NCBI GenBank assembly: GCA_021158195.1
Contig: JAGGVA010000019.1
Location: 1-17,114 of the forward strand
Origin: a bacterium
Lineage (GTDB): Bacteria > Patescibacteriota > Minisyncoccia > Minisyncoccales > PEYH01
Direction: 5' to 3'
DNA: 17,114 nucleotides
The notes beneath the pieces are model-generated. The model saw nothing but the letters and a program-made list of their open reading frames with translations. It did no database searches and was not told the DNA's origin. The translations under genes and the position numbers were made by a program. Below are positions 1 through 6,241 of this stretch, in pieces (the stretch's first letter is position 1; every line of letters begins with the position of its first letter).

Positions 1-5
1 ATTGA

Positions 6-33
6 TTGAAATCATCTATATTTTCTGTATAAT
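6..33 (+). promoter_or_regulatory. Predicted sigma-70-type promoter of the sigma factor gene
   Basis: A -35 box TTGAAA (6-11) and a perfect -10 box TATAAT (28-33) are separated by 16 bases. Transcription would start near base 40, giving a leader of about 40 bases before the ATG at 79. No other gene starts nearby, so it most likely serves the sigma factor gene. Confidence 0.75.
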
Positions 34-78
34 ACCCATAGAAATTTAAAAACTAAATAAGGAAGGAGATGGTTTCAA

Positions 79-882
79 ATGAGAATAACAAAAATCTGGG
101 TAGAAAAGTTGTCTAAAGAAGAACAACTTGAATTGTGGGAGAAAGCAAAGAATGGAGACAGTGATGCTCTCACAAGGTTATTGTTTAGTATGAAAGGTCT
201 TATCATTACCATTGCCAAGTTTTACGGCATATTTAGAGAAGAAGATCTAGAAGATATTGTTCAAGAGGCAATGTTAACCATTATAGAAAAGTTTAAGAAA
301 TTTGACCCCTCAAAAGATGTGAAGCCGTCCACATACTTTGAAAAATGGATCAGGTTAGCTGTTCAACAGTGGATTTCTCGTAACAAAGGTATAGCCCATA
401 TTCCATGGCAAGTAAGAATAGGTATCGCGGCTACAGGACCAAGACCTACTAAGAAATTACTTTTATCTATTGCCGAAACTCTGGATATCAAACCTCAGAC
501 CTTGTTAAATGCTGTGCAAGTACTTACCCGGCCTGTATCTTTAGATGCACCTATCAAATCAAATGGAGAAAAGTCTGGCTTGTGGGAGAGTGTAATAACT
601 TACGAGAACGTCGACCCGGAAATAATAGGAATAAAAAGTAAAGCACAAGACGTAATTTTAGAAGCCATAGAAGAGGTACTTACTGAGAGGGAAAAGTTAA
701 TTATTGTGTTACGATATGGATTTGATGGAAAAGAACGTAAAACTTTAAAAAAAGTTGCCCAAGAAATCAACCTATCCCAGGAAAGAACCCGCCAAATTGA
801 AAACCGTGCCTTGAAAAAATTAAAGCAGCACTTTGAAAGACATCCCTCAAAACTATCATTACTCCAACGAGCCTTCAGTTAA
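79..882 (+). CDS. Sigma-70 family RNA polymerase sigma factor, alternative type
   Basis: This 267-residue protein is a promoter-recognition subunit of RNA polymerase. Region 2 spans about residues 25-103; its -10 recognition part contains PSTYFEKWIRLAVQQW, a variant of the usual FSTYATWWIRQAI. Region 3 follows (about 104-158) and ends in RPVSLDAPI, a hallmark of the region 3-4 junction. Region 4 (about 196-255) has LTEREKLIIVLRYGF and the helix-turn-helix ending in SQERTRQIENRALKKLK. It lacks region 1.1 and is much shorter than a primary RpoD, so an alternative factor is likely. The start is fixed by AAGGAGAT about ten bases upstream. No anti-sigma gene adjoins it. It is a single-gene unit with its own promoter and terminator. 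Which promoters it reads cannot be told from sequence. Confidence 0.9.
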   Translation: MRITKIWVEKLSKEEQLELWEKAKNGDSDALTRLLFSMKGLIITIAKFYGIFREEDLEDIVQEAMLTIIEKFKKFDPSKDVKPSTYFEKWIRLAVQQWISRNKGIAHIPWQVRIGIAATGPRPTKKLLLSIAETLDIKPQTLLNAVQVLTRPVSLDAPIKSNGEKSGLWESVITYENVDPEIIGIKSKAQDVILEAIEEVLTEREKLIIVLRYGFDGKERKTLKKVAQEINLSQERTRQIENRALKKLKQHFERHPSKLSLLQRAFS

Positions 883-916
883 GCCCCAAAAGAAGAAATT
901 TCTTTTGGGGCTTTTT
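883..916 (+). terminator. Rho-independent terminator after the sigma factor gene
   Basis: A 12-base-pair stem (883-894 with 900-911, beginning GCCCCAAAAGA) closes a five-base loop and is followed by five T residues. It begins at the base after the stop codon, so the sigma gene is isolated from ychF. Confidence 0.9.
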
Positions 917-928
917 ATTTCATTACAG

Positions 929-957
929 TTGCCAAAAATAAAACTATATAGAATAAT
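929..957 (+). promoter_or_regulatory. Predicted promoter of ychF
   Basis: TTGCCA (929-934) and AATAAT (952-957) lie 17 bases apart, just downstream of the sigma terminator. The predicted start of transcription leaves only about 15 bases of leader before the ATG at 979, with a weak AAAGG at 967-971. Confidence 0.5.
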
Positions 958-978
958 AAAGATATTAAAGGTAAAATT

Positions 979-2019
979 ATGTTAAAGATTGGAATAGTCG
1001 GATTGCCAAATGTAGGAAAATCAACTCTTTTTAAAGCCCTAACAAAACAGAAGGTAGATATTTCAAACTATCCTTTTTGTACTATTGATCCTAATATCGG
1101 AGTAGTAGAAGTGCCAGACGAAAGATTGAAAAAGCTTTCTCAATCTTTTCCAAGACCTAAAATTATCCCGGCAATTGTGGAGTTTGTAGATATTGCCGGG
1201 CTTGTCAAAGGCGCCTCTCAAGGAGAAGGATTGGGTAATAAATTCTTAGCCCATATCAGAGAAGTAGACGCTATTCTAGAGGTAGTAAGAGTTTTTGAAA
1301 AGCAAGATGTTACTCATATAAATGAAACTATAGATCCTGAAAGAGATATCCAAATTTTGGAAACAGAATTAATTCTTGCTGACCTAGAAACAGTCAATAA
1401 AAGATTGGAAAAATTAGAAAAACAACTAAAAGCCAAAGATAAGAAAATAGAAGAGGAATATCGGTTAGTTCAAAAAATTAAAACAGGTTTAGAAGAAGGT
1501 AAAAAGATAATCGATCTGAATTTAACTGAAAAAGAAAGAGAAGATCTCTATGATTTATTTCTTTTAACCGCCAAGCCAATCTTGTACTTATATAATTATC
1601 GAAATACACCTCCCGCTCTATCAGAAAATTTGAAAAAAAAGAACTATCTGCTTTTAGACATAAAAATGGAAGAAGAATTGAGTGAAATGAGTGAAGAAGA
1701 AATTCAAGATTTAGGCGTTCAACCAAAAATCTATGATCTTATTAAAAAATCTTATCAATTACTGGATCTTATTACTTTTTTTACAATGAACGAGAACGAA
1801 ATTAGGGCTTGGGAAATAAAAAGAGGAACAAAAGCACCTCAAGCCGGAGGAAAAATACATAGCGACTTTGAAGAAAAATTCATTAGGGCTGAAGTAATTT
1901 CTTGGGAAAAATTAATAGAAAGCGGTTCTTGGCAAAAAGCAAAAGATAAGGGATTAATCAGAACCGTAGGAAGAGATTACGAAGTGAACGACGGAGATGT
2001 GATTTATTTTGTTATTTAA
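979..2019 (+). CDS. ychF: Redox-regulated ribosome-binding ATPase/GTPase YchF (Obg family)
   Basis: YchF is a conserved P-loop NTPase of the Obg/TRAFAC class that binds ribosomes and in known members prefers ATP. The G1 loop is GLPNVGKST (8-16). The G3 region is DIAGLVKGASQGEGLGNKFL (71-90), with the family's HIREVDAI directly after it. A coiled-coil insertion covers about 132-175. The TGS domain fills about 262-346, with TKAPQAGGKIHSDFEEKFIRAEV. Length 346 is a little below the usual 363 or so. The G4 base-recognition motif, normally NxxE (NVDE or NMSE), reads NYRN at 206-209, so the acidic residue is missing. The gene has its own promoter and ends convergently against the hydrolase gene. 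Confidence 0.96.
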   Translation: MLKIGIVGLPNVGKSTLFKALTKQKVDISNYPFCTIDPNIGVVEVPDERLKKLSQSFPRPKIIPAIVEFVDIAGLVKGASQGEGLGNKFLAHIREVDAILEVVRVFEKQDVTHINETIDPERDIQILETELILADLETVNKRLEKLEKQLKAKDKKIEEEYRLVQKIKTGLEEGKKIIDLNLTEKEREDLYDLFLLTAKPILYLYNYRNTPPALSENLKKKNYLLLDIKMEEELSEMSEEEIQDLGVQPKIYDLIKKSYQLLDLITFFTMNENEIRAWEIKRGTKAPQAGGKIHSDFEEKFIRAEVISWEKLIESGSWQKAKDKGLIRTVGRDYEVNDGDVIYFVI

Positions 2020-2048
2020 AACAAAAGGGCTCGGTTTATCACCGAGCC
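2018..2048 (-). terminator. Terminator of the alpha/beta hydrolase gene
   Basis: Read on the minus strand, GGCTCGGT (2041-2048) and ACCGAGCC (2028-2035) form an eight-pair stem with a five-base loop, followed by CTTTTGTTTT. The hairpin includes the hydrolase stop codon. On the plus strand the tail is poor in T, so it is a weaker terminator for ychF, though the stem could still act in both directions. Confidence 0.75.
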
Positions 2049-2908
2049 TCAAGACACTTTTGAACGAAACCTAAGACCCGCTGAAGATACTCTTCTGTAC
2101 AATGCGTGATAGCTTGTACATGGTCAAGGTTGTCTACAAGCCAAAGTTCTTTTGGTTCTTGAGCGCTATTATAAAGAAGAACAGAATTCTCAAAGTGAAG
2201 CGTTCTATCTTCTATGCAATGAATAAGCATAATATGAGACACCTTTCCTATACAAGATAAAGCATCCGTTTCTTTACAAAGATCTATGCCTTTTCGAACT
2301 TTACCCCAGAAATTACAGAAACGGACCCAGAGTATCTTAAAAAAACCACCGCCTTGCGCTATTAGTATGTTAGCGAAAGGACTGTCGGCAATAGTAGTCA
2401 CAACTCTTTCCTGATTACGCGCAGATGCAATAATGCTTGCCGTCGCCCCACAAGAAATCCCGAAAAGCACAAACTGAGAAATTTGGTGAGATTTTTCTAG
2501 ATAATCCATAATAGCTTCGATATCCTCGTCTTCAAAAGCACCCAGAGCATAAATCTCACCACCACTTTCTCCTTCTCCTCTCGGGTCAAAAACTACAGAA
2601 AAAAATCCATTGTCCCTAAAAAATTCTGCCAAAGGAAGAAGCAACGCTTTAGTTCCTTGATACCCCGGAGCAATAATGACGGCTGTATCTGTGCTGACTT
2701 GGGGCTGAAGAACCCACCCCTTAATTTTTGCTCCTTCAAGATCTAAAGAAAACTCCTCATGGTTGCCTTCCGGCTTAACATCCGGTAAGATACGAGGTGA
2801 ATATATTGCCAAGCCAACCATCTTTTCTGCTTTTGCTATTATAAAACTAATTATACCTACCACGCCCAACAATAATACCGCTAAAACAATATATCTTATT
2901 TTCTGCAT
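2039..2908 (-). CDS. Membrane-anchored alpha/beta hydrolase (serine hydrolase family)
   Basis: The protein has 289 residues when started at the ATG at 2908. This start is preferred because GGAGGGAG lies five bases upstream; an upstream ATG would add 37 residues without a binding site. Residues 4-24 form one hydrophobic helix, a signal anchor, so the enzyme domain probably faces outside. The fold is an alpha/beta hydrolase: VIIAPGYQGTK (oxyanion region, 78-87), FDPRGEGESGG (107-117) and the nucleophile elbow GISCG with Ser152. Asp234 (in IEDRT) and His263 (in NLDHVQ) complete a plausible catalytic triad. It resembles the cinnamoyl-ester-hydrolase-like and S9-type hydrolases with an N-terminal anchor. 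The substrate is unknown. The gene has its own strong promoter and terminator. Confidence 0.88.
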   Translation of the reverse strand: MQKIRYIVLAVLLLGVVGIISFIIAKAEKMVGLAIYSPRILPDVKPEGNHEEFSLDLEGAKIKGWVLQPQVSTDTAVIIAPGYQGTKALLLPLAEFFRDNGFFSVVFDPRGEGESGGEIYALGAFEDEDIEAIMDYLEKSHQISQFVLFGISCGATASIIASARNQERVVTTIADSPFANILIAQGGGFFKILWVRFCNFWGKVRKGIDLCKETDALSCIGKVSHIMLIHCIEDRTLHFENSVLLYNSAQEPKELWLVDNLDHVQAITHCTEEYLQRVLGFVQKCLEAR

Positions 2909-2947
2909 TTCTCCCTCCTTTTTAAAATTTTGAAATGTCCTAGAAAT

Positions 2948-2976
2948 GTTATAAGGTAAAAAACAAAATATGTCAA
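2948..2976 (-). promoter_or_regulatory. Promoter of the alpha/beta hydrolase gene, overlapping the next gene's start
   Basis: On the minus strand there is a perfect TTGACA (2976-2971), a 17-base spacer and TATAAC (2953-2948). This is the best -35 match outside the acpP promoter. The -35 box covers bases 2971-2976, inside the first codons of the divergent metallopeptidase gene whose ATG is at 2970-2972. Confidence 0.8.
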
Positions 2977-3350
2977 ATATAGATCGTGATAATTTTGAAA
3001 AATTAGTTAACAAAGCCATTCTTGATTTACCGGAAAAGGTTCGGAATCTTTTAGAAAATGTAGAAATAGTAATAGAAGATTATCCCAGCGAATATCAGTT
3101 AAAAAAATTAAACAAAACCAGTAGATATTGTTTATTGGGTTTATATGAAGGTGTACCAAAGACAAAAAGGGGAGCGCACTATGCCAATGTATTACCTGAT
3201 AAAATTACTATTTTTCAAAAAAACATAGAAAGAATTGCCAAAAGCGATAAAGAAATAAAAAAATTAGTACAAAAAACCGTCTGGCATGAAATTGCTCACC
3301 ATTTTGGTTTCAATGAGCAGCAAGTTCGCGAATTAGAAAAAAACTGGTAA
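2970..3350 (+). CDS. Small zincin-fold metallopeptidase family protein (PF06262/MpgA-like)
   Basis: This 126-residue soluble protein carries the zinc metallopeptidase signature HEIAHHFG at 106-113, with His106, Glu107 and His110 as expected zinc ligands and catalytic base. The N-terminal part (FEKLVNKAILDLPEKVRNLLENVEIVIED), the LLGLYEGVP segment (55-63) and LPDKITIFQKNIER match the layout of the short bacterial family PF06262, which runs about 110-140 residues. The physiological substrate of the family is not established. No strong Shine-Dalgarno sequence is present (AAGG at 2954-2957 is 12 bases from the ATG). tgt starts two bases after the stop, so the two are surely co-transcribed. Its start codon lies under the hydrolase's -35 box. 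Confidence 0.88.
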   Translation: MSNIDRDNFEKLVNKAILDLPEKVRNLLENVEIVIEDYPSEYQLKKLNKTSRYCLLGLYEGVPKTKRGAHYANVLPDKITIFQKNIERIAKSDKEIKKLVQKTVWHEIAHHFGFNEQQVRELEKNW

Positions 3351-3352
3351 AA

Positions 3353-4504
3353 ATGTTTAAATACGAAATTCTTAAACAATCTAAAAAAAGTAAAGCAAGA
3401 GTAGGGAAGATTAAAACACCTCACGGAGAAATTATTACTCCTGCTTTTATTCCTGTTGCCACTTTGGGGGTAATTAAAGGAGGACTTGATTTTCAAGATA
3501 TTGAAAAAGCGAATATTCAATGCCAGATCACAAATACTTTTCATTTTATAGATCTAAATAAAGTAAAAATCGTAAAGAGGGCAGGCGGACTTCACAAATT
3601 TTTTAATTTTAGTAAACCTATCTTTACAGATTCGGGAGGATTTCAGATATTTAGTTTAGGTAAAGGTCAGGAACTAGGATTGGGAAAGATCGCATCTATT
3701 TTTCCTAAAAATCAAAAAACTTCCAAAAACAAAAGATCTGTCGGGTTGGTAGAAAAGATAGATAAAAAAGGAGTCATTTTTAGATCGCCCCGCACGGGAA
3801 AAAAGATTAAACTTAGTCCAAAACTTTCTGCCAAAGCACAAATAGATCTTGGCGCCGATTTTATTTATTTGCTTGATGTGTGTGGATCTCCTTTGGATAA
3901 CCTAAAAATAGCAAAAAGAGAAATGGATTTAAGCCATTTATGGTTTGAAGAATTTCTAAAAGTAAAAATTCCTGAAAACCAAAGAGTATTTGGGATAATT
4001 CAGGGCGGAATTTATAAAAGTTTAAGAGAAGCATCTACAAAATTTGTAAGTAATCTCCCTGTTTTTGGCATTGCTATTGGAGGGGCTTTGGGTAAAAGTA
4101 AAAACGATATGTATAAAATTATCTCCTGGATCAACAAGCATATCGACTGGCAAAGACCTCATCATCTTTTGGGAATAGGGGATTTAGAGGTAATGGAAAA
4201 AATTATTAAACTGGGGATAGATCTTTTTGATTGTGCTCTTCCTACAAGAATAGCCCGTCATGGCACCGCCCTAACTTCTAAAGGTTATTTGGATATATCA
4301 AAAAGTCGCCATATGGATAAATTCAAACCTATTGAAAAAGGATGCAAATGTTTTACCTGTCAAAATTATTCTATTGCCCAACTTAATTTTTTATTTAAAG
4401 CAAAGGAACAACTAGCCGGCCGTCTTTTAACAATTCATAATCTTTGGTTTTTGGAAAATAAATTAAAAAGAATTCGAGAAAGAATCGAAATGAACAAATT
4501 TTAA
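3353..4504 (+). CDS. tgt: tRNA-guanine transglycosylase (queuine tRNA-ribosyltransferase)
   Basis: Tgt exchanges guanine-34 in the anticodon of certain tRNAs for a 7-deazaguanine base, the queuosine pathway step. The 383-residue sequence has FTDSGGFQIFSLG (91-103, with the catalytic Asp93), LLDVC (173-177), GIIQGG (214-219), the nucleophile region DLFDCALPTRIARHG (290-304; Asp293 by alignment with the usual FDCVLPTR) and the zinc site Cys331, Cys333, Cys336 and His362. Between FSLG and the GVIFRSP strand sits an insertion of roughly 28 lysine-rich residues (about 104-131), absent from the Escherichia coli type. The usual TPYP after the Asp-Cys motif is GSP here. The gene follows the metallopeptidase by two bases and overlaps the truB stop by four. 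Confidence 0.95.
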   Translation: MFKYEILKQSKKSKARVGKIKTPHGEIITPAFIPVATLGVIKGGLDFQDIEKANIQCQITNTFHFIDLNKVKIVKRAGGLHKFFNFSKPIFTDSGGFQIFSLGKGQELGLGKIASIFPKNQKTSKNKRSVGLVEKIDKKGVIFRSPRTGKKIKLSPKLSAKAQIDLGADFIYLLDVCGSPLDNLKIAKREMDLSHLWFEEFLKVKIPENQRVFGIIQGGIYKSLREASTKFVSNLPVFGIAIGGALGKSKNDMYKIISWINKHIDWQRPHHLLGIGDLEVMEKIIKLGIDLFDCALPTRIARHGTALTSKGYLDISKSRHMDKFKPIEKGCKCFTCQNYSIAQLNFLFKAKEQLAGRLLTIHNLWFLENKLKRIRERIEMNKF

Positions 4505-5427
4505 TAGATTCTAAAGTCCAAAAAAGGATCTTGGGATTTTCTAAAATAATAAAAAACTTTCTCAACTTTTGCGAAGGTTGGACCCACTAAAATCTTGTCT
4601 AAAAATCTCTGGAGTTTTTCTTCGCCCCCTTGGGCAATAATCTCAATGCTTCCATCTTCTAAATTCTCTGCTTTTCCGTTAATGCCCAATAAACTAGCCC
4701 ATTTTTGAGCAAAAAATCTGAAACCTACCCCCTGCACCCGTCCATATGCTTTAAAATATAATTCTAAATTTCCCTTTTTAAAATCCTCGAGAGTAATTGC
4801 CTCTTGAATGGTAAAATTTCCAACTTTAGTTCTTACTAACTCCTTTAAATAGCCACCGGTTTTCAGCATCTTCCCTAAATCATTCGCAAAACTTCTCACA
4901 TAAAAGCCAGATTTAACCAAAAGTTTAACTTTTAAAATGCTTTCCGGCTTTTTGAGTTGGTAATCTAATAATTCTATTCTCAATATTTCTACCTCTTTTG
5001 GCTGAATTTTGATATCTTTTCCTTTTCTTGCTAATTTATAGGCAGGGACACCCGAAACTTTGATTGCTGAGAAAGCCGGCGGCTTTTGTAAAATTTTTCC
5101 TTCAAATTTTTTCAAACATTCTCTTATTTTGTCTTCTTTTGGCAATTCTTTAACTTCTAAGGAAGTAATTTTTCCCTCGGCGTCGTATGTGTCAGAGATG
5201 GCTCCTAAAGCGATTGTAGCAATATATTCTTTTTCTTTACCTTTTAAAAATTCAGTTAATTTTTTTGTGCCCTCCTTTCCAATTCCAATAATTAAAACAC
5301 CTTCTGCTAAAGGATCTAATGTTCCCCCGTGTCCAATTTTTTTCTCTTTCAATTCTTTTTTCAAAAACCGAATAACATCATAAGAACTCCATCCCTTTGG
5401 TTTGTAAAACACAGCAATTCCCTTCAT
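4501..5427 (-). CDS. truB: tRNA pseudouridine-55 synthase TruB fused to a C-terminal acylphosphatase domain
   Basis: Residues 1 to about 220 are a TruB catalytic core, which makes pseudouridine at position 55 of tRNAs. Visible motifs are KPKGWSSYDVI (9-19), GGTLDPLAEGVL (34-45, catalytic Asp38), the KPPAFSAIKVSGVPAYKLAR block (115-134) and SGFYVRSFANDLG (173-185). The normal C-terminal PUA domain is absent. In its place residues about 226-308 form an acylphosphatase: GRVQGVGFRFFAQKW (229-243) with the expected catalytic Arg237, then GINGKAENLEDGS (248-260) with the catalytic Asn255. Both active sites look intact. Acylphosphatases cleave carboxyl-phosphate bonds; why one is joined to TruB is unknown. 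There is no frameshift and no internal start with a binding site. It has no clear Shine-Dalgarno sequence. The stop codon overlaps that of tgt. Confidence 0.93.
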   Translation of the reverse strand: MKGIAVFYKPKGWSSYDVIRFLKKELKEKKIGHGGTLDPLAEGVLIIGIGKEGTKKLTEFLKGKEKEYIATIALGAISDTYDAEGKITSLEVKELPKEDKIRECLKKFEGKILQKPPAFSAIKVSGVPAYKLARKGKDIKIQPKEVEILRIELLDYQLKKPESILKVKLLVKSGFYVRSFANDLGKMLKTGGYLKELVRTKVGNFTIQEAITLEDFKKGNLELYFKAYGRVQGVGFRFFAQKWASLLGINGKAENLEDGSIEIIAQGGEEKLQRFLDKILVGPTFAKVEKVFYYFRKSQDPFLDFRIY

Positions 5428-5623
5428 ATTTCTAATCTATATTTCTATATTTCTAAATTTTTATTTCCTATATTTATTTCTACCATATTTTTCGATTTTC
5501 GACGACCGCCTCAAGAAAAATCCCACCTTTCTTCCTAAGAACAATCCAAAAAAAGATTGAAGAAATTCAAACCGCTGTATTAACACGGCCATGGCAATGA
5601 TAATACAGCAGTTTCAGTAGTTT

Positions 5624-5658
5624 CTCTCAGGGACCTCTCAGGGACACCTCTCGGGGAC
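5624..5658 (+). repeat. Three tandem 11-base repeats able to pair with a downstream GTCCCC
   Basis: CTCTCAGGGAC occurs at 5624-5634 and 5635-5645, and CTCTCGGGGAC at 5648-5658. The last copy forms a palindrome with GTCCCC (5660-5665). Each earlier GGGAC could pair with the same GTCCC, giving alternative hairpins. Confidence 0.8.
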
Positions 5659-5698
5659 AGTCCCCAAAAAACAGTGCCGAAAAAGGCGCGTCATTACT

Positions 5699-5720
5699 GG
5701 GCTTAAAGCCCGATTTTTTT
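5699..5720 (+). terminator. Rho-independent terminator in the truB-acpP gap
   Basis: GGGCT (5699-5703) pairs with AGCCC (5707-5711) across a three-base loop, followed by GA and seven T residues. It works only on the plus strand. No plus-strand gene lies upstream within the gap, so the transcript it ends is unexplained. Confidence 0.7.
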
Positions 5721-5738
5721 AATTTGGCACATTTTTGG

Positions 5739-5826
5739 TTCTCGCTAATACACAAGAACGAGAACTGTTCTCGTTACATTTTGTTGGAAACGCTATCATA
5801 TTAGCGAGAATTGCTCTCGCTAATAT
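5739..5826 (+). repeat. Cluster of palindromic repeats upstream of acpP
   Basis: The arm TTCTCGCTAATA (5739-5750) has a perfect 12-base inverted partner at 5799-5810, enclosing a separate palindrome AACGAGAAC-T-GTTCTCGTT (5757-5775). The same partner arm (5798-5809) can instead pair with TCTCGCTAATAT (5815-5826), making an overlapping 12-pair hairpin. The two structures are mutually exclusive. The core GAACGAGAACTGTTCTC (5756-5772) recurs at 12046-12062, so this is a dispersed repeat family rather than a local accident. The cluster lies 16 bases before the acpP -35 box. Confidence 0.85.
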
Positions 5827-5841
5827 ATGAGAAATAAAAAG

Positions 5842-5869
5842 TTGACATTTTTTGCGAAATAATTAAATT
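5842..5869 (+). promoter_or_regulatory. acpP: Predicted promoter of acpP
   Basis: A perfect TTGACA (5842-5847) is followed after 16 bases by TAAATT (5864-5869). Transcription would start near 5876, giving a leader of about 30 bases that carries the ribosome binding site. Confidence 0.65.
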
Positions 5870-5905
5870 AAAACAGTTATTTAAAAAAGAAAGGGGGCGA
5901 TGGCA

Positions 5906-6157
5906 ATGTTTAATGATGTAGAAAGACGCATCAAAGAAATAATTGCCAAGCAGCTTATGATAAAGCCGGAAGAAATCAAAAGCAAGGATCATTTTGTTGA
6001 AAATCTCGGAGCAGATTCTTTAGATATTGTTGAACTGGTAATGACCTTCGAAGAAGAGTTTGGCATAGAAATTCCCGACCAAGAAATAGAAAAAATTGCT
6101 ACGGTTGGACAAGCAATAAAGTATATTAAAAAACGAATTAAAAATCGAGAATCTTAA
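5906..6157 (+). CDS. acpP: Acyl carrier protein
   Basis: ACP carries acyl chains on a 4'-phosphopantetheine arm. The 83-residue acidic protein has the attachment motif GADSLDIVELVM, with the modified Ser at residue 37, and the typical ending FGIEIPDQEIEKIATVGQAIKYI. Two in-frame ATGs exist, at 5900 and 5906. The Shine-Dalgarno run AAAGGGGG ends at 5897, only two bases from the first but eight from the second, so 5906 is preferred; the other choice adds Met-Ala. It is a single-gene unit with its own promoter and terminator. No fatty acid synthesis gene is in the window, so whether it serves lipid synthesis or acyl transfer is not visible. Confidence 0.95.
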   Translation: MFNDVERRIKEIIAKQLMIKPEEIKSKDHFVENLGADSLDIVELVMTFEEEFGIEIPDQEIEKIATVGQAIKYIKKRIKNRES

Positions 6158-6158
6158 A

Positions 6159-6187
6159 AGGGCGAGGTTCAACCTCGCTCTTTTTTT
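6159..6187 (+). terminator. Rho-independent terminator after acpP
   Basis: GCGAGG (6162-6167) pairs with CCTCGC (6173-6178) around a five-base loop, extended by G-T and G-C pairs outside, and is followed by seven T residues at 6181-6187. It starts two bases after the acpP stop codon. Confidence 0.93.
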
Positions 6188-6200
6188 ACACAATAAAAAA

Positions 6201-6229
6201 TTGAATTACCCATTAGATTGGTCTAATAT
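6201..6229 (+). promoter_or_regulatory. Predicted promoter of the helicase/nuclease gene
   Basis: TTGAAT (6201-6206), a 17-base spacer and TAATAT (6224-6229). The predicted transcription start is near 6236, leaving only about six bases before the ATG at 6242, so the message would be almost leaderless. Confidence 0.5.
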
Positions 6230-6241
6230 GGAAAAAGATAT

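Larger units (their letters stand above)
5569..5720 (+). ncRNA. Candidate structured RNA ending in an intrinsic terminator
   Basis: This is the core of the 478-base gap between truB and acpP. From left to right there is a long hairpin (5569-5582 with 5601-5614, 13 of 14 positions paired, 18-base loop), three 11-base repeats containing GGGAC (5624-5658), a GGGGA/TCCCC hairpin (5653-5665), a GTGCC/GGCGC hairpin (5674-5689) and a terminator (5699-5720). truB points the other way, so a plus-strand transcript must start within this gap if the terminator is used. I recognise no known RNA family (not tmRNA, RNase P, SRP, 6S or T-box) and no convincing promoter. It could be a small RNA or the remains of a lost gene's leader. 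Confidence 0.4.

Noticed and set aside
2909..3019. A 37-residue N-terminal extension of the alpha/beta hydrolase
   Set aside because: The internal ATG at 2908 has a strong GGAGGGAG site and gives a proper membrane anchor; the extension would cover the promoter and binding site.
5500..5560. T-box-like leader for truB on the minus strand (GGTGGG followed by GGCGG)
   Set aside because: The conserved T-box sequence and the specifier stem are not present, and truB is not a usual T-box target.
5591..5620. Nine-codon reading frame starting ATGGCAATG, sharing nine bases with the acpP start region
   Set aside because: There is no ribosome binding site, it sits in a hairpin loop, and the match is short enough to be chance.
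5757..5775. LexA-type SOS operator
   Set aside because: The palindrome has a one-base centre rather than the spacing of known LexA boxes, and the genes next to it (acpP, and the MNT-HD gap) are not SOS genes.
6160..6180. GGTTCAACCTC resembling a tRNA T-arm
   Set aside because: It is the loop and stem of the acpP terminator, with no acceptor or anticodon arms and a T-run directly after.
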